Below, piece by piece: positions 30,475-39,329 of a DNA stretch of 55,456 nucleotides (position 1 is the first letter of the stretch; each line of letters opens with the position of its first letter). This DNA comes from Actinobacteria bacterium 69-20. GTDB taxonomy: Bacteria > Actinomycetota > Actinomycetes > Mycobacteriales > Nakamurellaceae. The notes beneath the pieces are model-generated. The model saw only the letters and a program-made list of their open reading frames with translations, had not been told where the DNA came from and did no database searches. The position numbers were made by a program, and so were the translations under genes. Location of the stretch: positions 1 to 55,456 of the forward strand of contig MKSW01000042.1 in assembly GCA_001897425.1 (NCBI GenBank), read 5' to 3'.

Positions 30475-32121
30475 GTGACGATCGAAACCGATGAGCTGGT
30501 GGCGTGGCCGCCGGTGCGCATCCAGGTGGACCCGGATGGGTCTGGCTGGGTCGACGTCGCCGGCACCCGCACAGCGCTGTCGTGCGAGGACCTGGCGGCC
30601 GCCCGCGCGGCCGCCGTGGCACAGGTGGTACGGACGGCCGGACTGCTCGGCCGCCCCGTGACCGCCACCGCGACCGGGCCCGAGGGCCAGGCCGTCGTGG
30701 TGGTCCAGCCTGATGGCACGGTCCGTGACGCGACACCGGTTCGTCGTCGACGGTGGCTCGGCCGCCGTCTCGCCCCGACTGCGGGCCTCAGCTGGGAGGG
30801 CACGTCGCGGGAGGTTCCCCCGACTGGTCCGGCGACGTGCCCTCCCGCCTCTCCACCGGTGCTCGAGGAGCCGGAGCCGCTCGTCGTTGTCGACGATCGC
30901 GGCCCGGTCGACGTCGTCGGCCCGTCGCTGGTGAGCATCGCCCCGCCCGTGCTCGAGGAGGAGACCCCGCCGGCATCGACGCCTGTCGACGTCGTCGACG
31001 AGCCGGCGCCCGTGGCTCGTCGCCCGCGCCGCGGCCGAAGGATCCTCGCCAGCGTGCTGGTCGTGGCGCTGATCGCCGCGGCGACCGCAGGTGCGGTCGT
31101 GTGGACGGCCGGCGAGCGTCGGGCGGCCGGTGCGCGCGACGCGACCGCACGGCAGGCCGCCGCGGCGCAGCTGACCACCGAGCGTGCCGCCCTGGCTACC
31201 GTCCTCGACCAAGCGGCCTCCCTGCTCGAGGACGCGGCGGGACAGGTGTGCGACTCCTCAACCAAGGACACTCTTGCCGCCGCGGCCGCGGCGGGGCGCA
31301 GCGAGGAGGAGCAGGCCTCAGGCGACGCGGGCGACGCCGCGAGCCTGACGGCATCGGCCACGAAGGTGCACGACGCGGCCGCCGCGATCTCGTCGGCAGC
31401 ATCCGCATTCGAGGCGGCCCGGGACGCGCTGTGGACGTCCTGGGCCGGCCTGGCCGCCTCCTTGTCGGCGGCGGCAGACGACGGGCAGCACCTGGTCGAC
31501 GCCACCGCCGGCCAGGTCCTCGACGACTCGACCCGGCAGGCCCTGTCCAAGGACGTCGAGGGTGCTCGGACGCTGTTGACGGCCGCCTCGGGCCGTCAGC
31601 TGGGGCCGGCCGCCGCGGCGAGCCAGGCGAGCACGCTGCGCGCTGCGATCGCCAGCGACTCGACGAGCGTCAACGACTCGCACACCGCGTGGCAGTCGGA
31701 CCAGGCGAGTCAGGCGGCCGCGGCGGCCGCGGCCGCTGCCGCCTCCGGCTCGACGTCGACGAAGCCGCCGGCGAAGTCGGGCGGCACGACGTCGACGAGC
31801 AAGCCTCCGAGCTCGACGACGTCGACCGCACCCGCGGACCCGCCGCCGGCGTCGACCGGTGGGCGGGTGACGCACCTGTCGGCGTCGGCCTCCTCCGGGG
31901 TCGGGACCGCGGCGTTCACCGTGTCGGTGTCCACCAACGGCCCGACGTCGGTGAGCGTCAGCGTGCGTCTCGGGTCGACGAGCATCCCGATGAGCGGTCC
32001 GGGCTCCGTCGATGGGACGGGGACTTTCACCGGGTCGGTGAGCGGTCTGGCCGCCGGGACGTACTCGTGGATCGTCTCGGCTGGCGGCATGACTACCTCC
32101 GGGTCCCTGGAGGTGTCCTGA
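30475..32121 (+). CDS. Single-pass protein, first gene of the conjugation operon
   Basis: A 548-residue protein. The N-terminal ~185 residues are probably cytoplasmic (starts TIETDELVAWPPVRIQV). A transmembrane helix lies at about 190-210 (ILASVLVVALIAAATAG). An Ala-rich coiled-coil region follows, with two repeats (GQVCDSSTKDTL and GQVLDDSTRQAL) related to one in the protein at 26226. A Ser/Thr/Lys/Pro linker leads to a C-terminal Ig-like beta domain. GTG 30475 is preceded by GGGGGA. It overlaps the next gene by one base. A bridge from the membrane through the wall is plausible; there is no proven family. Confidence 0.7.
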   Translation: MTIETDELVAWPPVRIQVDPDGSGWVDVAGTRTALSCEDLAAARAAAVAQVVRTAGLLGRPVTATATGPEGQAVVVVQPDGTVRDATPVRRRRWLGRRLAPTAGLSWEGTSREVPPTGPATCPPASPPVLEEPEPLVVVDDRGPVDVVGPSLVSIAPPVLEEETPPASTPVDVVDEPAPVARRPRRGRRILASVLVVALIAAATAGAVVWTAGERRAAGARDATARQAAAAQLTTERAALATVLDQAASLLEDAAGQVCDSSTKDTLAAAAAAGRSEEEQASGDAGDAASLTASATKVHDAAAAISSAASAFEAARDALWTSWAGLAASLSAAADDGQHLVDATAGQVLDDSTRQALSKDVEGARTLLTAASGRQLGPAAAASQASTLRAAIASDSTSVNDSHTAWQSDQASQAAAAAAAAAASGSTSTKPPAKSGGTTSTSKPPSSTTSTAPADPPPASTGGRVTHLSASASSGVGTAAFTVSVSTNGPTSVSVSVRLGSTSIPMSGPGSVDGTGTFTGSVSGLAAGTYSWIVSAGGMTTSGSLEVS

Positions 32122-32654
32122 TGCGCGCCGGGGCCGGCCTGGTGACCGCCGTGGCGATCGCCACGGCACTGGCTGGCTGCGCGAGCGCGCCGATCTCGAC
32201 GAGCAGCACGCCGGCGCCCGCGCCGGCGGGTGTGCGGGTCCTCGGTGACGATCAGGCGCCGGCCGAGGGCCTCGACGAGCTACAGCCTGCGGACGCCACG
32301 CCGCAGGCTGTACCGACGCCCGGCGCCGACCACGACGCCGGCGCGTTGGCCCAGGCGTTGACGACGCTGCGTGCGTGGGCCGATTCGGCCCTGCCGGCCG
32401 ATCGGTGGCGCGCCCAGCTGGCGCCCCTCATGTCCGCGCCGGGGCTGGCTGCTCTGGCGGGCACGGACCCGGCCGCGGTGCCCGTGCACAAGGTCAACGG
32501 CGGCCGCGTCGTCGACGCAGGAACGGCGTACCTGGCCTGGGTCGCGGCCGACACGGACGCGGGCACCTGGTGGGTCCTGGTCTCGTGGCAGCCTGCCACG
32601 GGCCAGTGGTTGACGGAGCGGATCACCCGCTCTGGCGGGCCGGTGCGCCGATGA
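32121..32654 (+). CDS. Conjugation-operon lipoprotein
   Basis: A 177-residue lipoprotein. The signal peptide ends in LAGC with the lipidated Cys near residue 20. A Pro/Ala/Ser-rich linker follows, and a C-terminal domain with YLAWVAADTDAGTWWVLVSW suggests a small beta-sheet fold. Its ATG shares a base with the previous stop codon and its own stop overlaps the M23 gene. It would be tethered outside the membrane, near the wall hydrolase and secretion channel. No family recognised. Confidence 0.75.
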   Translation: MRAGAGLVTAVAIATALAGCASAPISTSSTPAPAPAGVRVLGDDQAPAEGLDELQPADATPQAVPTPGADHDAGALAQALTTLRAWADSALPADRWRAQLAPLMSAPGLAALAGTDPAAVPVHKVNGGRVVDAGTAYLAWVAADTDAGTWWVLVSWQPATGQWLTERITRSGGPVRR

Positions 32655-33241
32655 GCAGCTCGTCGAAGTGGGGTCTGGCCGCGTTGGCGGCCATCTTCGT
32701 GCTGCCCGTGCTGGCGGTCCTGGGGTTCGTCCTGGTGGGCGGGGGAGCGGCGGCGGCGCTCCCTCCGACACCGACGTGCAGCGCCGACCCGTCAGGGACC
32801 AGCTGCCCGGTGGTCAACATGCAGGGCTGGGGCAAGCCGATCGTCGGCGCGCAGATCACCTCGCCCTTCGGCCTGCGCCTGCACCCGATCCTCGGCGTCT
32901 ACGTGCTGCACGCCGGAGTGGACCTGGCGGAGAAGTGCGGGACCCCGATCTACGCCGCTCACGCCGGCGTGGTGATCGCGGCCGGGGGAGCGGGGGTGAC
33001 GTCGCAGGCCGACGAGATCCTCGTCGACGAGGGCGATGGCACGCAGACGGCGTACCTGCACATGTACCCGACCGGGATCTTCGTCGCCCCTGGCGACGCC
33101 GTGGTGGCCGGCCAGCAGATCGGCACGGTGGGCAGCGCCGGGCTGTCCACCGGGTGCCACCTGCACTTCGAGACGCACGTGAACGGCTCGCCGGTCGACC
33201 CCGTGCCGTTCATGGCCGCACGGGGGGTGAGCCTGCCGTGA
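32651..33241 (+). CDS. M23-family (LytM-like) peptidoglycan endopeptidase
   Basis: A 196-residue exported peptidase. An N-terminal membrane helix (AALAAIFVLPVLAVLGFVLV) is followed by the LytM domain with all zinc ligands visible: His78 and/or His87 and Asp91 in HAGVD, plus the HLH motif at 170-172 (CHLHFETH). The predicted activity is cutting peptide cross-links of peptidoglycan to open a path for the secretion channel, replacing the VirB1 transglycosylase of Gram-negative systems. It is an ATGA-type overlap partner of both neighbours. Confidence 0.9.
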   Translation: MSSSSKWGLAALAAIFVLPVLAVLGFVLVGGGAAAALPPTPTCSADPSGTSCPVVNMQGWGKPIVGAQITSPFGLRLHPILGVYVLHAGVDLAEKCGTPIYAAHAGVVIAAGGAGVTSQADEILVDEGDGTQTAYLHMYPTGIFVAPGDAVVAGQQIGTVGSAGLSTGCHLHFETHVNGSPVDPVPFMAARGVSLP

Positions 33242-33762
33242 GCGGTTCTGTGCCCTACGCCGGTCCGTCGACGCCGCAAGGCGGCGTGACGACGCCTGCG
33301 ACCCAGCTGCCGGCGATCGAGACGCCAGCGGGTGTCCCGCTGTGGTTCGTCGGCGCCCACGGCGGAGCGGGCACCACGACGCTGTCGCAGCTGGTCCCCG
33401 GCTCGGGTGCCGTCTCGCGGGCATGGCCCGCGAGCTCCGCCACCTGCGTGCTCGTATGCCGCAGCAACCTGTCCGGACTGCGGGCCGGGCAGGCCGCGAT
33501 GGTGCAGTGGGCCGCCGGTGCCGCCCCAAGCGGGGTGGCCCTGGCCGGGATGGTCGTCGTGGCCGACGCGGACGGCCGGCTGCCACGTGAGCTGCGCCAG
33601 CTGGCCGACCTGCTCGCCGGCGGTGTGCCGCGGTGCTGGCACCTGCCGTGGGTCGAGTCCTGGCGGACCAGCACCACCCCCCAGCTCGGGGATCTGCCGC
33701 ACGCGGCCCGCCGCGTCGTGCAGGACCTCGTCGACGTGGCTCGGGCGACCGCCCGGCCATGA
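33238..33762 (+). CDS. P-loop-like conjugation-operon protein (DUF6668-like)
   Basis: A 174-residue soluble protein. A Pro/Thr-rich start is followed by VPLWFVGAHGGAGTTTLSQL, a degenerate P-loop in which the usual GKT/S is GTT, so nucleotide binding may be altered. Later segments CVLVCRSNLSGLRAG and VALAGMVVVADADG fit a small Rossmann-like fold of the ParA/MinD type. I associate this with the DUF6668 proteins of actinobacterial conjugative elements, with moderate certainty. GTG 33238 overlaps the M23 stop. Confidence 0.65.
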   Translation: MSGSVPYAGPSTPQGGVTTPATQLPAIETPAGVPLWFVGAHGGAGTTTLSQLVPGSGAVSRAWPASSATCVLVCRSNLSGLRAGQAAMVQWAAGAAPSGVALAGMVVVADADGRLPRELRQLADLLAGGVPRCWHLPWVESWRTSTTPQLGDLPHAARRVVQDLVDVARATARP

Positions 33763-33784
33763 CCCATGGAAGAAGGAGAACGCG

Positions 33785-34063
33785 ATGAACCGAGTGCTCG
33801 CCGCGCTGCACATGGACGCGGTGCCGAACCCCCCCTCGGTCGCCCCGCCGGGGCTGGGCGACAAGATCCTGCTGCTGCTGGGCGCGATCAAGTGGGGCGC
33901 GATGGTCGGCGGCGTCGCCGCCCTGATCATCGCCGGCGTCATGCTCGGCTTCCAGCGGCGCCGCGGGGAGGCCTCGGAGGGTGCTGTCCACATCCTCCAG
34001 GCGCTCATCGGCGTGGGGGTCGCCGCCACGGCAGCCGCCCTCGTCGGGTGGATTTGGGGATGA
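33785..34063 (+). CDS. Small two-helix membrane protein (VirB2-like pilin candidate)
   Basis: A 92-residue protein with two hydrophobic helices (about 38-55, GAMVGGVAALIIAGVMLGF, and 70-90, LQALIGVGVAATAAALVGWIW) separated by a short basic loop. Length and two-helix layout resemble VirB2/TrbC-like subunits, but there is no clear signal peptide. AGAAGGAG sits before the ATG. It lies directly before the lipoprotein and TrbL-like genes. Calling it a pilin is an inference from size and place. Confidence 0.6.
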   Translation: MNRVLAALHMDAVPNPPSVAPPGLGDKILLLLGAIKWGAMVGGVAALIIAGVMLGFQRRRGEASEGAVHILQALIGVGVAATAAALVGWIWG

Positions 34064-34758
34064 CCAGGTGGTCCGTGCCCATGCTCACGGCCGCGGTCGT
34101 GAGCATGGGCCTCCTGGCCGGGTGCAGCTCGTCCACCGCGCGGCCGGCGGCTACGCCGGCCGCCTCGTCGACCTCGAGCACCACCCCTGCGGCTGCGGCT
34201 GGCGCACGCTCGGACAGCGAGTGCGGCCTGCCCGACGTGCAAATGTCCGGCACGGTCACCACGGCGCCGCCGGCGGCCTGGGAGCTGCTCGGCTCGGTGA
34301 TGGTGCCCACCTCGCCGCAGGCCGGCCCTGGTCGGGTGGACACCGACGGGGTGCGGCACTGCTACGCCCGCACGCCCACCGGCGCCGTATTCGCCGCGGT
34401 GGGCTTCGTCGGCGCCGCCATGACCTTGTCTGTCGAACGCTCCGCGGTGGCCAAGCTGACCGTGCCGGAGGCAGCGCGCAAGGCGGCGCTGGCCACGCTC
34501 GATGCCGGTACGGACGACGGCAAGAGCCCGTACCGGGCCGTCTTCGCCGGCTTCCGGCTGATGAGCTACGACGGCAGCACGGCGGCCGTCGACGTCGCCT
34601 TCACCCTGCCGGCGATGGGCCGCTCCGGCGCGCAGATGGTCAACCTGGTCTGGCAGGACGGCGACTGGCGGGTGCAGCTCGACGCCGAAGGCCACATGCC
34701 GACGCCGACCCTGTTGGTGTCGACGTCGACCTACGTCCAGTTCGGGGCGGGGTCCTGA
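34060..34758 (+). CDS. Second conjugation-operon lipoprotein
   Basis: A 232-residue lipoprotein with signal peptide and lipobox LLAGC (Cys near 22), a Ser/Thr/Ala linker, then a globular domain with two Cys (ECGLPDV, RHCYARTP). The C-terminal half (AVFAGFRLMSYDGSTAAVDVAF, MVNLVWQDGDWRVQL) looks like an NTF2-like/VirB8-type fold, common in extracytoplasmic parts of Gram-positive secretion systems. That fold call is tentative. It has ATGA overlaps with both neighbours. Confidence 0.7.
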   Translation: MTRWSVPMLTAAVVSMGLLAGCSSSTARPAATPAASSTSSTTPAAAAGARSDSECGLPDVQMSGTVTTAPPAAWELLGSVMVPTSPQAGPGRVDTDGVRHCYARTPTGAVFAAVGFVGAAMTLSVERSAVAKLTVPEAARKAALATLDAGTDDGKSPYRAVFAGFRLMSYDGSTAAVDVAFTLPAMGRSGAQMVNLVWQDGDWRVQLDAEGHMPTPTLLVSTSTYVQFGAGS

Positions 34759-36365
34759 TGGCCTGCGGCATCGTCGACCCGGTCTGCATGATCGCGTCCG
34801 GTGCGGGGCAGCTGGCCTCGAGCGGACTCGAGGCCCTGGTGCAGCCGGCCTACGACGCTCTGGCCAGCGGCCTGGCGGCGCTCGGCACACTGTGGATCAA
34901 GATCCCGACCGCGTCGCTGTTGGCGCCGGACGGCCAGCACGTCGCGGCGGCGGCGATCACTTCGCCGGAGACCAGCACCGTCCTGGGCTGGGTCAAGTGG
35001 CTTGGCATGGTGATCGCCATCGGCTCCCTCATGGTGGCCGGCGTCATGCTGTCGCACTCCCGTCAGCGGGGCCAGGCGAGCCGGGCCAGCCAGCGGATCG
35101 TCATCGTGCTGTTCGGCGCCGCGGTGATCTCCTCGGCGCCGGCCCTGGTCGGCTGGCTGATGCCGGCGGTACCGGCGGCCTCCGGAATCGTGATGTTCGC
35201 CCAGCAGTCGCTGGGCTGGTTCACCGCCGCGGCGGCCGTCCTCGGCGTCATCATCGCGGGCATCCGACTGGCGTGGGAGCAGCGCACGAAGCCCGCGGAG
35301 GACCTCGTGCGGTCGCTTCTGACGCTGATCCTGGTCGCGGGTGTGGGAGCCACGACCGTCACGCTCCTGGCGGCCGCGGGCGACCACGCAGCCTCGGCGC
35401 TCGTCGGCTCGGCACTGTCGTGCGATCCGGCGGCCGACTCCTCGTGCTTCAGCAGCTCGCTGGGCCAGATCCTCATGCTGTCCGGCTCGGTGCCGGGCGC
35501 GGCGGCCGCGCCGGTCCTCCTGGTGATCGTCATCGCGATCGTGGGCACGCTCGTGTCACTGCTCCAGATCGCGCTCATGCTGTTCCGCACCGTGGTGCTG
35601 GTCGTCCTGACCGGCGTCGCCCCTACGGCGGCCGCCACGACGAGCACCGCCTCGGGGCGGGAGTGGTTCAAGAAGCTCGTCGGCTGGACCGCCGCGTTCC
35701 TGCTCTACAAGCCCGTGGCCGCGCTGATCTACGCGGTGGGGCTGTGGCTGGTCGGTTCCGGCGGCCTGGGCAACGGCAATCAGGTCATCGCTGGCGTCTC
35801 CGGCGTCATCGTCCTGGTGCTCGCGGTCGTGGCCCTGCCGGCGCTGCTGCGTGTGGTGGCTCCTGCGATCAGCGTCATGAGCGGTTCCGGCGGTGGTGGC
35901 GCCTTGGCCGGTGCGGCCATGGCGCTGCCGTCCGGCGCCGTGGCCATGTCGGGCGGTGCCGGGTTCGGCGCACGGGGTTCGGGGGGAGGCTCCGCGCCGC
36001 CGCTGGCCTCGGGCGCGAGCTCGGCAGCGTCGTCGGGCGCGACCGGTGCAACCGGTGCGGCCGGATCCTCTGGCGCCACGGCCGGCGCCTCTGCCGCGGC
36101 GGGCTCTGCGGCCGCGGGTGCGGCCAGCGGGGGAGCGACCCTCGCGGTACAGGGCGCCGCGGCCGCGGCGCAGGCCGGCGGCCAGGTCGTTCGGGGCGCG
36201 GCCGACGCCGCCACCGGCGACTCCGGCGGCTCCCCAACTCCCAGCGGCGCCACCGGCGGCGCGTCGTCGTCGGGCTCGTCCACGACGTGGAGCAGCTCGA
36301 CCCAAACGCCCGGCGGCGCAGCGCCGCAGGGCCCGGAAGGAGACGGACCACGTGGCAGCTGGTGA
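34758..36365 (+). CDS. TrbL/VirB6-like polytopic membrane protein
   Basis: A 535-residue protein with about eight transmembrane segments between residues 75 and 380 (VKWLGMVIAIGSLMVAGVML, FTAAAAVLGVIIAGIRLAW, VLLVIVIAIVGTLVSLLQIAL, GWTAAFLLYKPVAALIYAV and others). A ~150-residue Gly/Ala/Ser-rich, probably disordered C-terminus follows. This is the TrbL/VirB6 layout; such proteins form the inner-membrane channel. Its end overlaps the next gene by 14 bases, giving tight coupling. Confidence 0.8.
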   Translation: MACGIVDPVCMIASGAGQLASSGLEALVQPAYDALASGLAALGTLWIKIPTASLLAPDGQHVAAAAITSPETSTVLGWVKWLGMVIAIGSLMVAGVMLSHSRQRGQASRASQRIVIVLFGAAVISSAPALVGWLMPAVPAASGIVMFAQQSLGWFTAAAAVLGVIIAGIRLAWEQRTKPAEDLVRSLLTLILVAGVGATTVTLLAAAGDHAASALVGSALSCDPAADSSCFSSSLGQILMLSGSVPGAAAAPVLLVIVIAIVGTLVSLLQIALMLFRTVVLVVLTGVAPTAAATTSTASGREWFKKLVGWTAAFLLYKPVAALIYAVGLWLVGSGGLGNGNQVIAGVSGVIVLVLAVVALPALLRVVAPAISVMSGSGGGGALAGAAMALPSGAVAMSGGAGFGARGSGGGSAPPLASGASSAASSGATGATGAAGSSGATAGASAAAGSAAAGAASGGATLAVQGAAAAAQAGGQVVRGAADAATGDSGGSPTPSGATGGASSSGSSTTWSSSTQTPGGAAPQGPEGDGPRGSW

Positions 36366-37860
36366 GCAGCCGGCCGCGCGACCGCGGTACGGCAACTGGC
36401 AGAAGCCGCCCAGCGCCGGCATCGCCGGCCTGCCGTTCGGCCAGACCATCGGCGTCCTGGGCGCCTTGGTCGTCGTCGTCATCGTCATGCAGACCAGCGG
36501 CCCACTGATCGGTGCCGGGGCGCTGGCCATCGTCGGCGCCGCGGTGTGGGCGCTGCGGACTCGGGACAGGGATGGGGTCAACATGATCGATCGGACTCGT
36601 CGACGTGCCGGCTGGTGGCGCACCAAGCGCCTCGGCGCGCAGCTGTACCGCTCCGGCCCGCTGTCGAAGGTCGTGCCGTGGGGCACCTGCCAGCTGCCCG
36701 GCCTGCTGGCCGCCACACGTCTGCACGAGTTCGCGGACTCCTACGGCCGCCCGTTCGCCGTGGTGCACATGCCCACGGTGAACATGTGCTCCGTCGTGTT
36801 GTCGACCGAGCCGGACGGTGACGCCCTGGTCGACGACGACCAGGTGGACCAGCAGGTTGCCCGGTGGGGCCACTGGCTGGCGACGCTCGCCGACCAGCCA
36901 GCCCTCCGGGGCGCATCGGTGACGGTGGAAACGGCACCCGACACCGGCAGCCGGCTACGTCAGGAGGTCATGCAGAACCTCGACCCGGCCGCACCGGCGT
37001 TCGCCGGCGAGGTCCTCGACGAGATCCTCACCACCTACCCGGTGGGCGGCTCGTCGATCCACTGCTACGTCGCGTTGACCTTCGTCCTGGCGACGAGCTC
37101 GGGAGCCCGACGCTCCCTCGAGGAGACGGTGCGCGACCTTGCCTCGCGCCTGCCGTCCCTGACGCAGCGCCTCGAAGCGACCGGGGCTGGTGCGGTTCGG
37201 CCGGCATCCGCCGCTGAGCTGTGCCAGCTGGTGCGCACGGCGTACGACCCGGCAGCCGCCGCACTGCTCGACGAGGCCGCGGCCCGCGGCGAGGTCGTCG
37301 AGATGGACTGGAGCGACGTGGGCCCCACGGCCCACGAGGCGGGCTGGTCCAGCTACCGGCACGACTCCGGGCTGTCGACGACGTGGCTGATGAGCCAGGC
37401 GCCTCGCGGCGCGGTGACGTCTCGTGTCCTGTCGGGGCTGCTGGCCCCGCACCCGGACATCGCCCGCAAGCGGGTCACGCTGCTGTACCGACCGATCGAC
37501 CCGGCCCGCGCGCCCGAGATCGTCGACGCGGACCTGCGCGCCGCCTCCGCCGGCCGTGGAGCCGGTCCGACCGTCTCCGCCACAGCCAGGCGCTCTCTGG
37601 CGGCCGCGGAGCGGACCGCCGAGGAGGAGGCTGCCGGCGCCGGTCTGCTCGAGTTCGGAATGCTGGTCACCGCGACCGTGATGAGCAACCGCGAGCACGC
37701 GGACGCCCGGGCGGCGATCGACAGCCTGGCCGGCGCAAGCCGGATCAGGGTGCGGCCCGTGTACGGCTCCCAAGACTCGGCGTTCGCCGCTGCGTTGCCT
37801 CTCGGGCTGAACCTCCCTCGGTTCCAGCGCACCGCGGTGCGCGGGGGAGGCGTGCGGTGA
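36352..37860 (+). CDS. SCO6880-family conjugation protein
   Basis: A 502-residue protein. Two hydrophobic segments near the N-terminus (about 28-65: TIGVLGALVVVVIVMQ and IGAGALAIVGAAVWAL) precede a large soluble region. Diagnostic stretches are PWGTCQLPGLLA, FAVVHMPTVNMCSVVLS and ARKRVTLLYRPIDPARAP, typical of SCO6880 proteins that accompany VirB4 ATPases in actinobacteria. It may correspond to the N-terminal domain of VirB4 carried on a separate chain; this is inference. GTG 36352 with GGAAGGAG upstream is the chosen start. Confidence 0.82.
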   Translation: MAAGEQPAARPRYGNWQKPPSAGIAGLPFGQTIGVLGALVVVVIVMQTSGPLIGAGALAIVGAAVWALRTRDRDGVNMIDRTRRRAGWWRTKRLGAQLYRSGPLSKVVPWGTCQLPGLLAATRLHEFADSYGRPFAVVHMPTVNMCSVVLSTEPDGDALVDDDQVDQQVARWGHWLATLADQPALRGASVTVETAPDTGSRLRQEVMQNLDPAAPAFAGEVLDEILTTYPVGGSSIHCYVALTFVLATSSGARRSLEETVRDLASRLPSLTQRLEATGAGAVRPASAAELCQLVRTAYDPAAAALLDEAAARGEVVEMDWSDVGPTAHEAGWSSYRHDSGLSTTWLMSQAPRGAVTSRVLSGLLAPHPDIARKRVTLLYRPIDPARAPEIVDADLRAASAGRGAGPTVSATARRSLAAAERTAEEEAAGAGLLEFGMLVTATVMSNREHADARAAIDSLAGASRIRVRPVYGSQDSAFAAALPLGLNLPRFQRTAVRGGGVR

Positions 37861-39329
37861 GCGCGCGGCGTACGCCGACCGCCGGAGCGCGGGGCTGGCC
37901 AGGCCGTGGCGGCGGTCAGGCCGTCGTCCTCGACCCGCCGCCGATGTGGCGCGGCACGTCGGTCCAGGTCTGCGGCCTGCACCCGTTCGCGGTGGGTGCT
38001 GGAACGCCAGCGGTAGGGGTGCCGCTCGGCCGGACGCTGACCACCGGCTCCACGTTGTGCTGCGACCCGATTAGCTGGTTCCAACGGGCACACCTGATCT
38101 CCAACCCGAGCGCCTTCGTCCTTGGCCGGCCGGGCCTGGGTAAGTCGACCGTCCTACGCCGGTGGGCGCTGGGCCTAGCCGGCTTCGGCGTGCTGCCGAT
38201 GGTGCTGGGCGACCTCAAGCCCGACCACGTGAAGTTGGGTCGCGCGATCGGCGCGCAGGTGATCGAGCTCGGCAACGGCCGCGGCTTCCTGAACGTGCTC
38301 GACCCCGGCGAGGCGCGAGCCGCTGCCGAGAAGCTGACCGGTGATCGCCGCCGGGCGATCCTCGCTGACGCGCACGGCCGCCGGCGCACGATGGTCGCCG
38401 CCCTGCTGACCATCGCCCGCGGCGCACCGCCGAGCGACCGCGAGGAGAGCGTCATCGACGCCGCGCTGCGCGAGCTCGACGACAACCTCGGCCACGTGCC
38501 GGTCCTGGCCGACCTGCTCGCCGTCATCAAGACCGCACCAGAGTCAGTGCGGTCGGCCGCGGTCGACCGCGGCAACCTCGACAAGTACCTCGAGGTAACC
38601 GAGCACCTCGAGGCCTCCCTGTACGGCCTGGTGCACGGCGGTCGCCTGGGGGAGATGTTCTCCCAGCCGACGAGCGAACCGATCCGCCGCGACAAGCCGG
38701 TGGTGTTCGACATCTCCGGCATCGACGAGGGCGAGACGGACTTGCAGGCCGCGGCCCTGCTGGCCTGCTGGTCGACCGGGTTCGCCTCGGTGGCCATCTC
38801 ACAGGTGCTCGCGGACGCCGGCCTGGAACCGCGGCGGCACCGCTTCGTCGTGCTCGACGAGCTGTGGCGGGTGCTGAGATCCGGGCGCGGCATGGTCGAT
38901 CGCGTCGACGCGATCACCCGCCTGAACCGCACGGTCGGCGTCGGCCAGGTGATGGCCTCCCACACCATGAGCGACCTGACGGCCCTGCCCGACGAGGCCG
39001 ACCGGATGAAGGCCAAGGGGTTCGTCGAGCGGGCCGGCATGGTCGTCTGCGGCGGCTTGCCGCCCTCGGAGGTCGAGCTGCTGCGCGGCGTGATCGACAT
39101 GTCCGACGCCGAGGAGAAGCTGCTGGCCGGCTGGCAGGACCCGCCGGCCTGGGACTCTCGCACCGGCGCCGAGGCTGCCCCTCCCGGACGTGGGCACTTC
39201 CTCGTCAAGGTCGGTGGCCGCCCCGGCATCCCCTTCGTGCTCCAGCTGACCGACGCCGAGCGTGCGGTCAACGACACGAACGAGCGCTGGCACGAGCAGT
39301 CCCGGATCTCGGCGGGGGTGTCGCTGTGA
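37857..39329 (+). CDS. VirB4/TraC-like conjugation ATPase
   Basis: A 490-residue ATPase. Walker A is GRPGLGKST (Lys96), Walker B is FVVLDELWRVL, and VGQVMASHTMSDL fits the downstream arginine/sensor region of VirB4 proteins. It has only the C-terminal motor part; the usual N-terminal part is absent, consistent with the separate SCO6880 protein just upstream. It powers assembly and transport of the type IV secretion system. GTG 37857 overlaps the previous stop by four bases. Confidence 0.9.
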   Translation: MSARRTPTAGARGWPGRGGGQAVVLDPPPMWRGTSVQVCGLHPFAVGAGTPAVGVPLGRTLTTGSTLCCDPISWFQRAHLISNPSAFVLGRPGLGKSTVLRRWALGLAGFGVLPMVLGDLKPDHVKLGRAIGAQVIELGNGRGFLNVLDPGEARAAAEKLTGDRRRAILADAHGRRRTMVAALLTIARGAPPSDREESVIDAALRELDDNLGHVPVLADLLAVIKTAPESVRSAAVDRGNLDKYLEVTEHLEASLYGLVHGGRLGEMFSQPTSEPIRRDKPVVFDISGIDEGETDLQAAALLACWSTGFASVAISQVLADAGLEPRRHRFVVLDELWRVLRSGRGMVDRVDAITRLNRTVGVGQVMASHTMSDLTALPDEADRMKAKGFVERAGMVVCGGLPPSEVELLRGVIDMSDAEEKLLAGWQDPPAWDSRTGAEAAPPGRGHFLVKVGGRPGIPFVLQLTDAERAVNDTNERWHEQSRISAGVSL

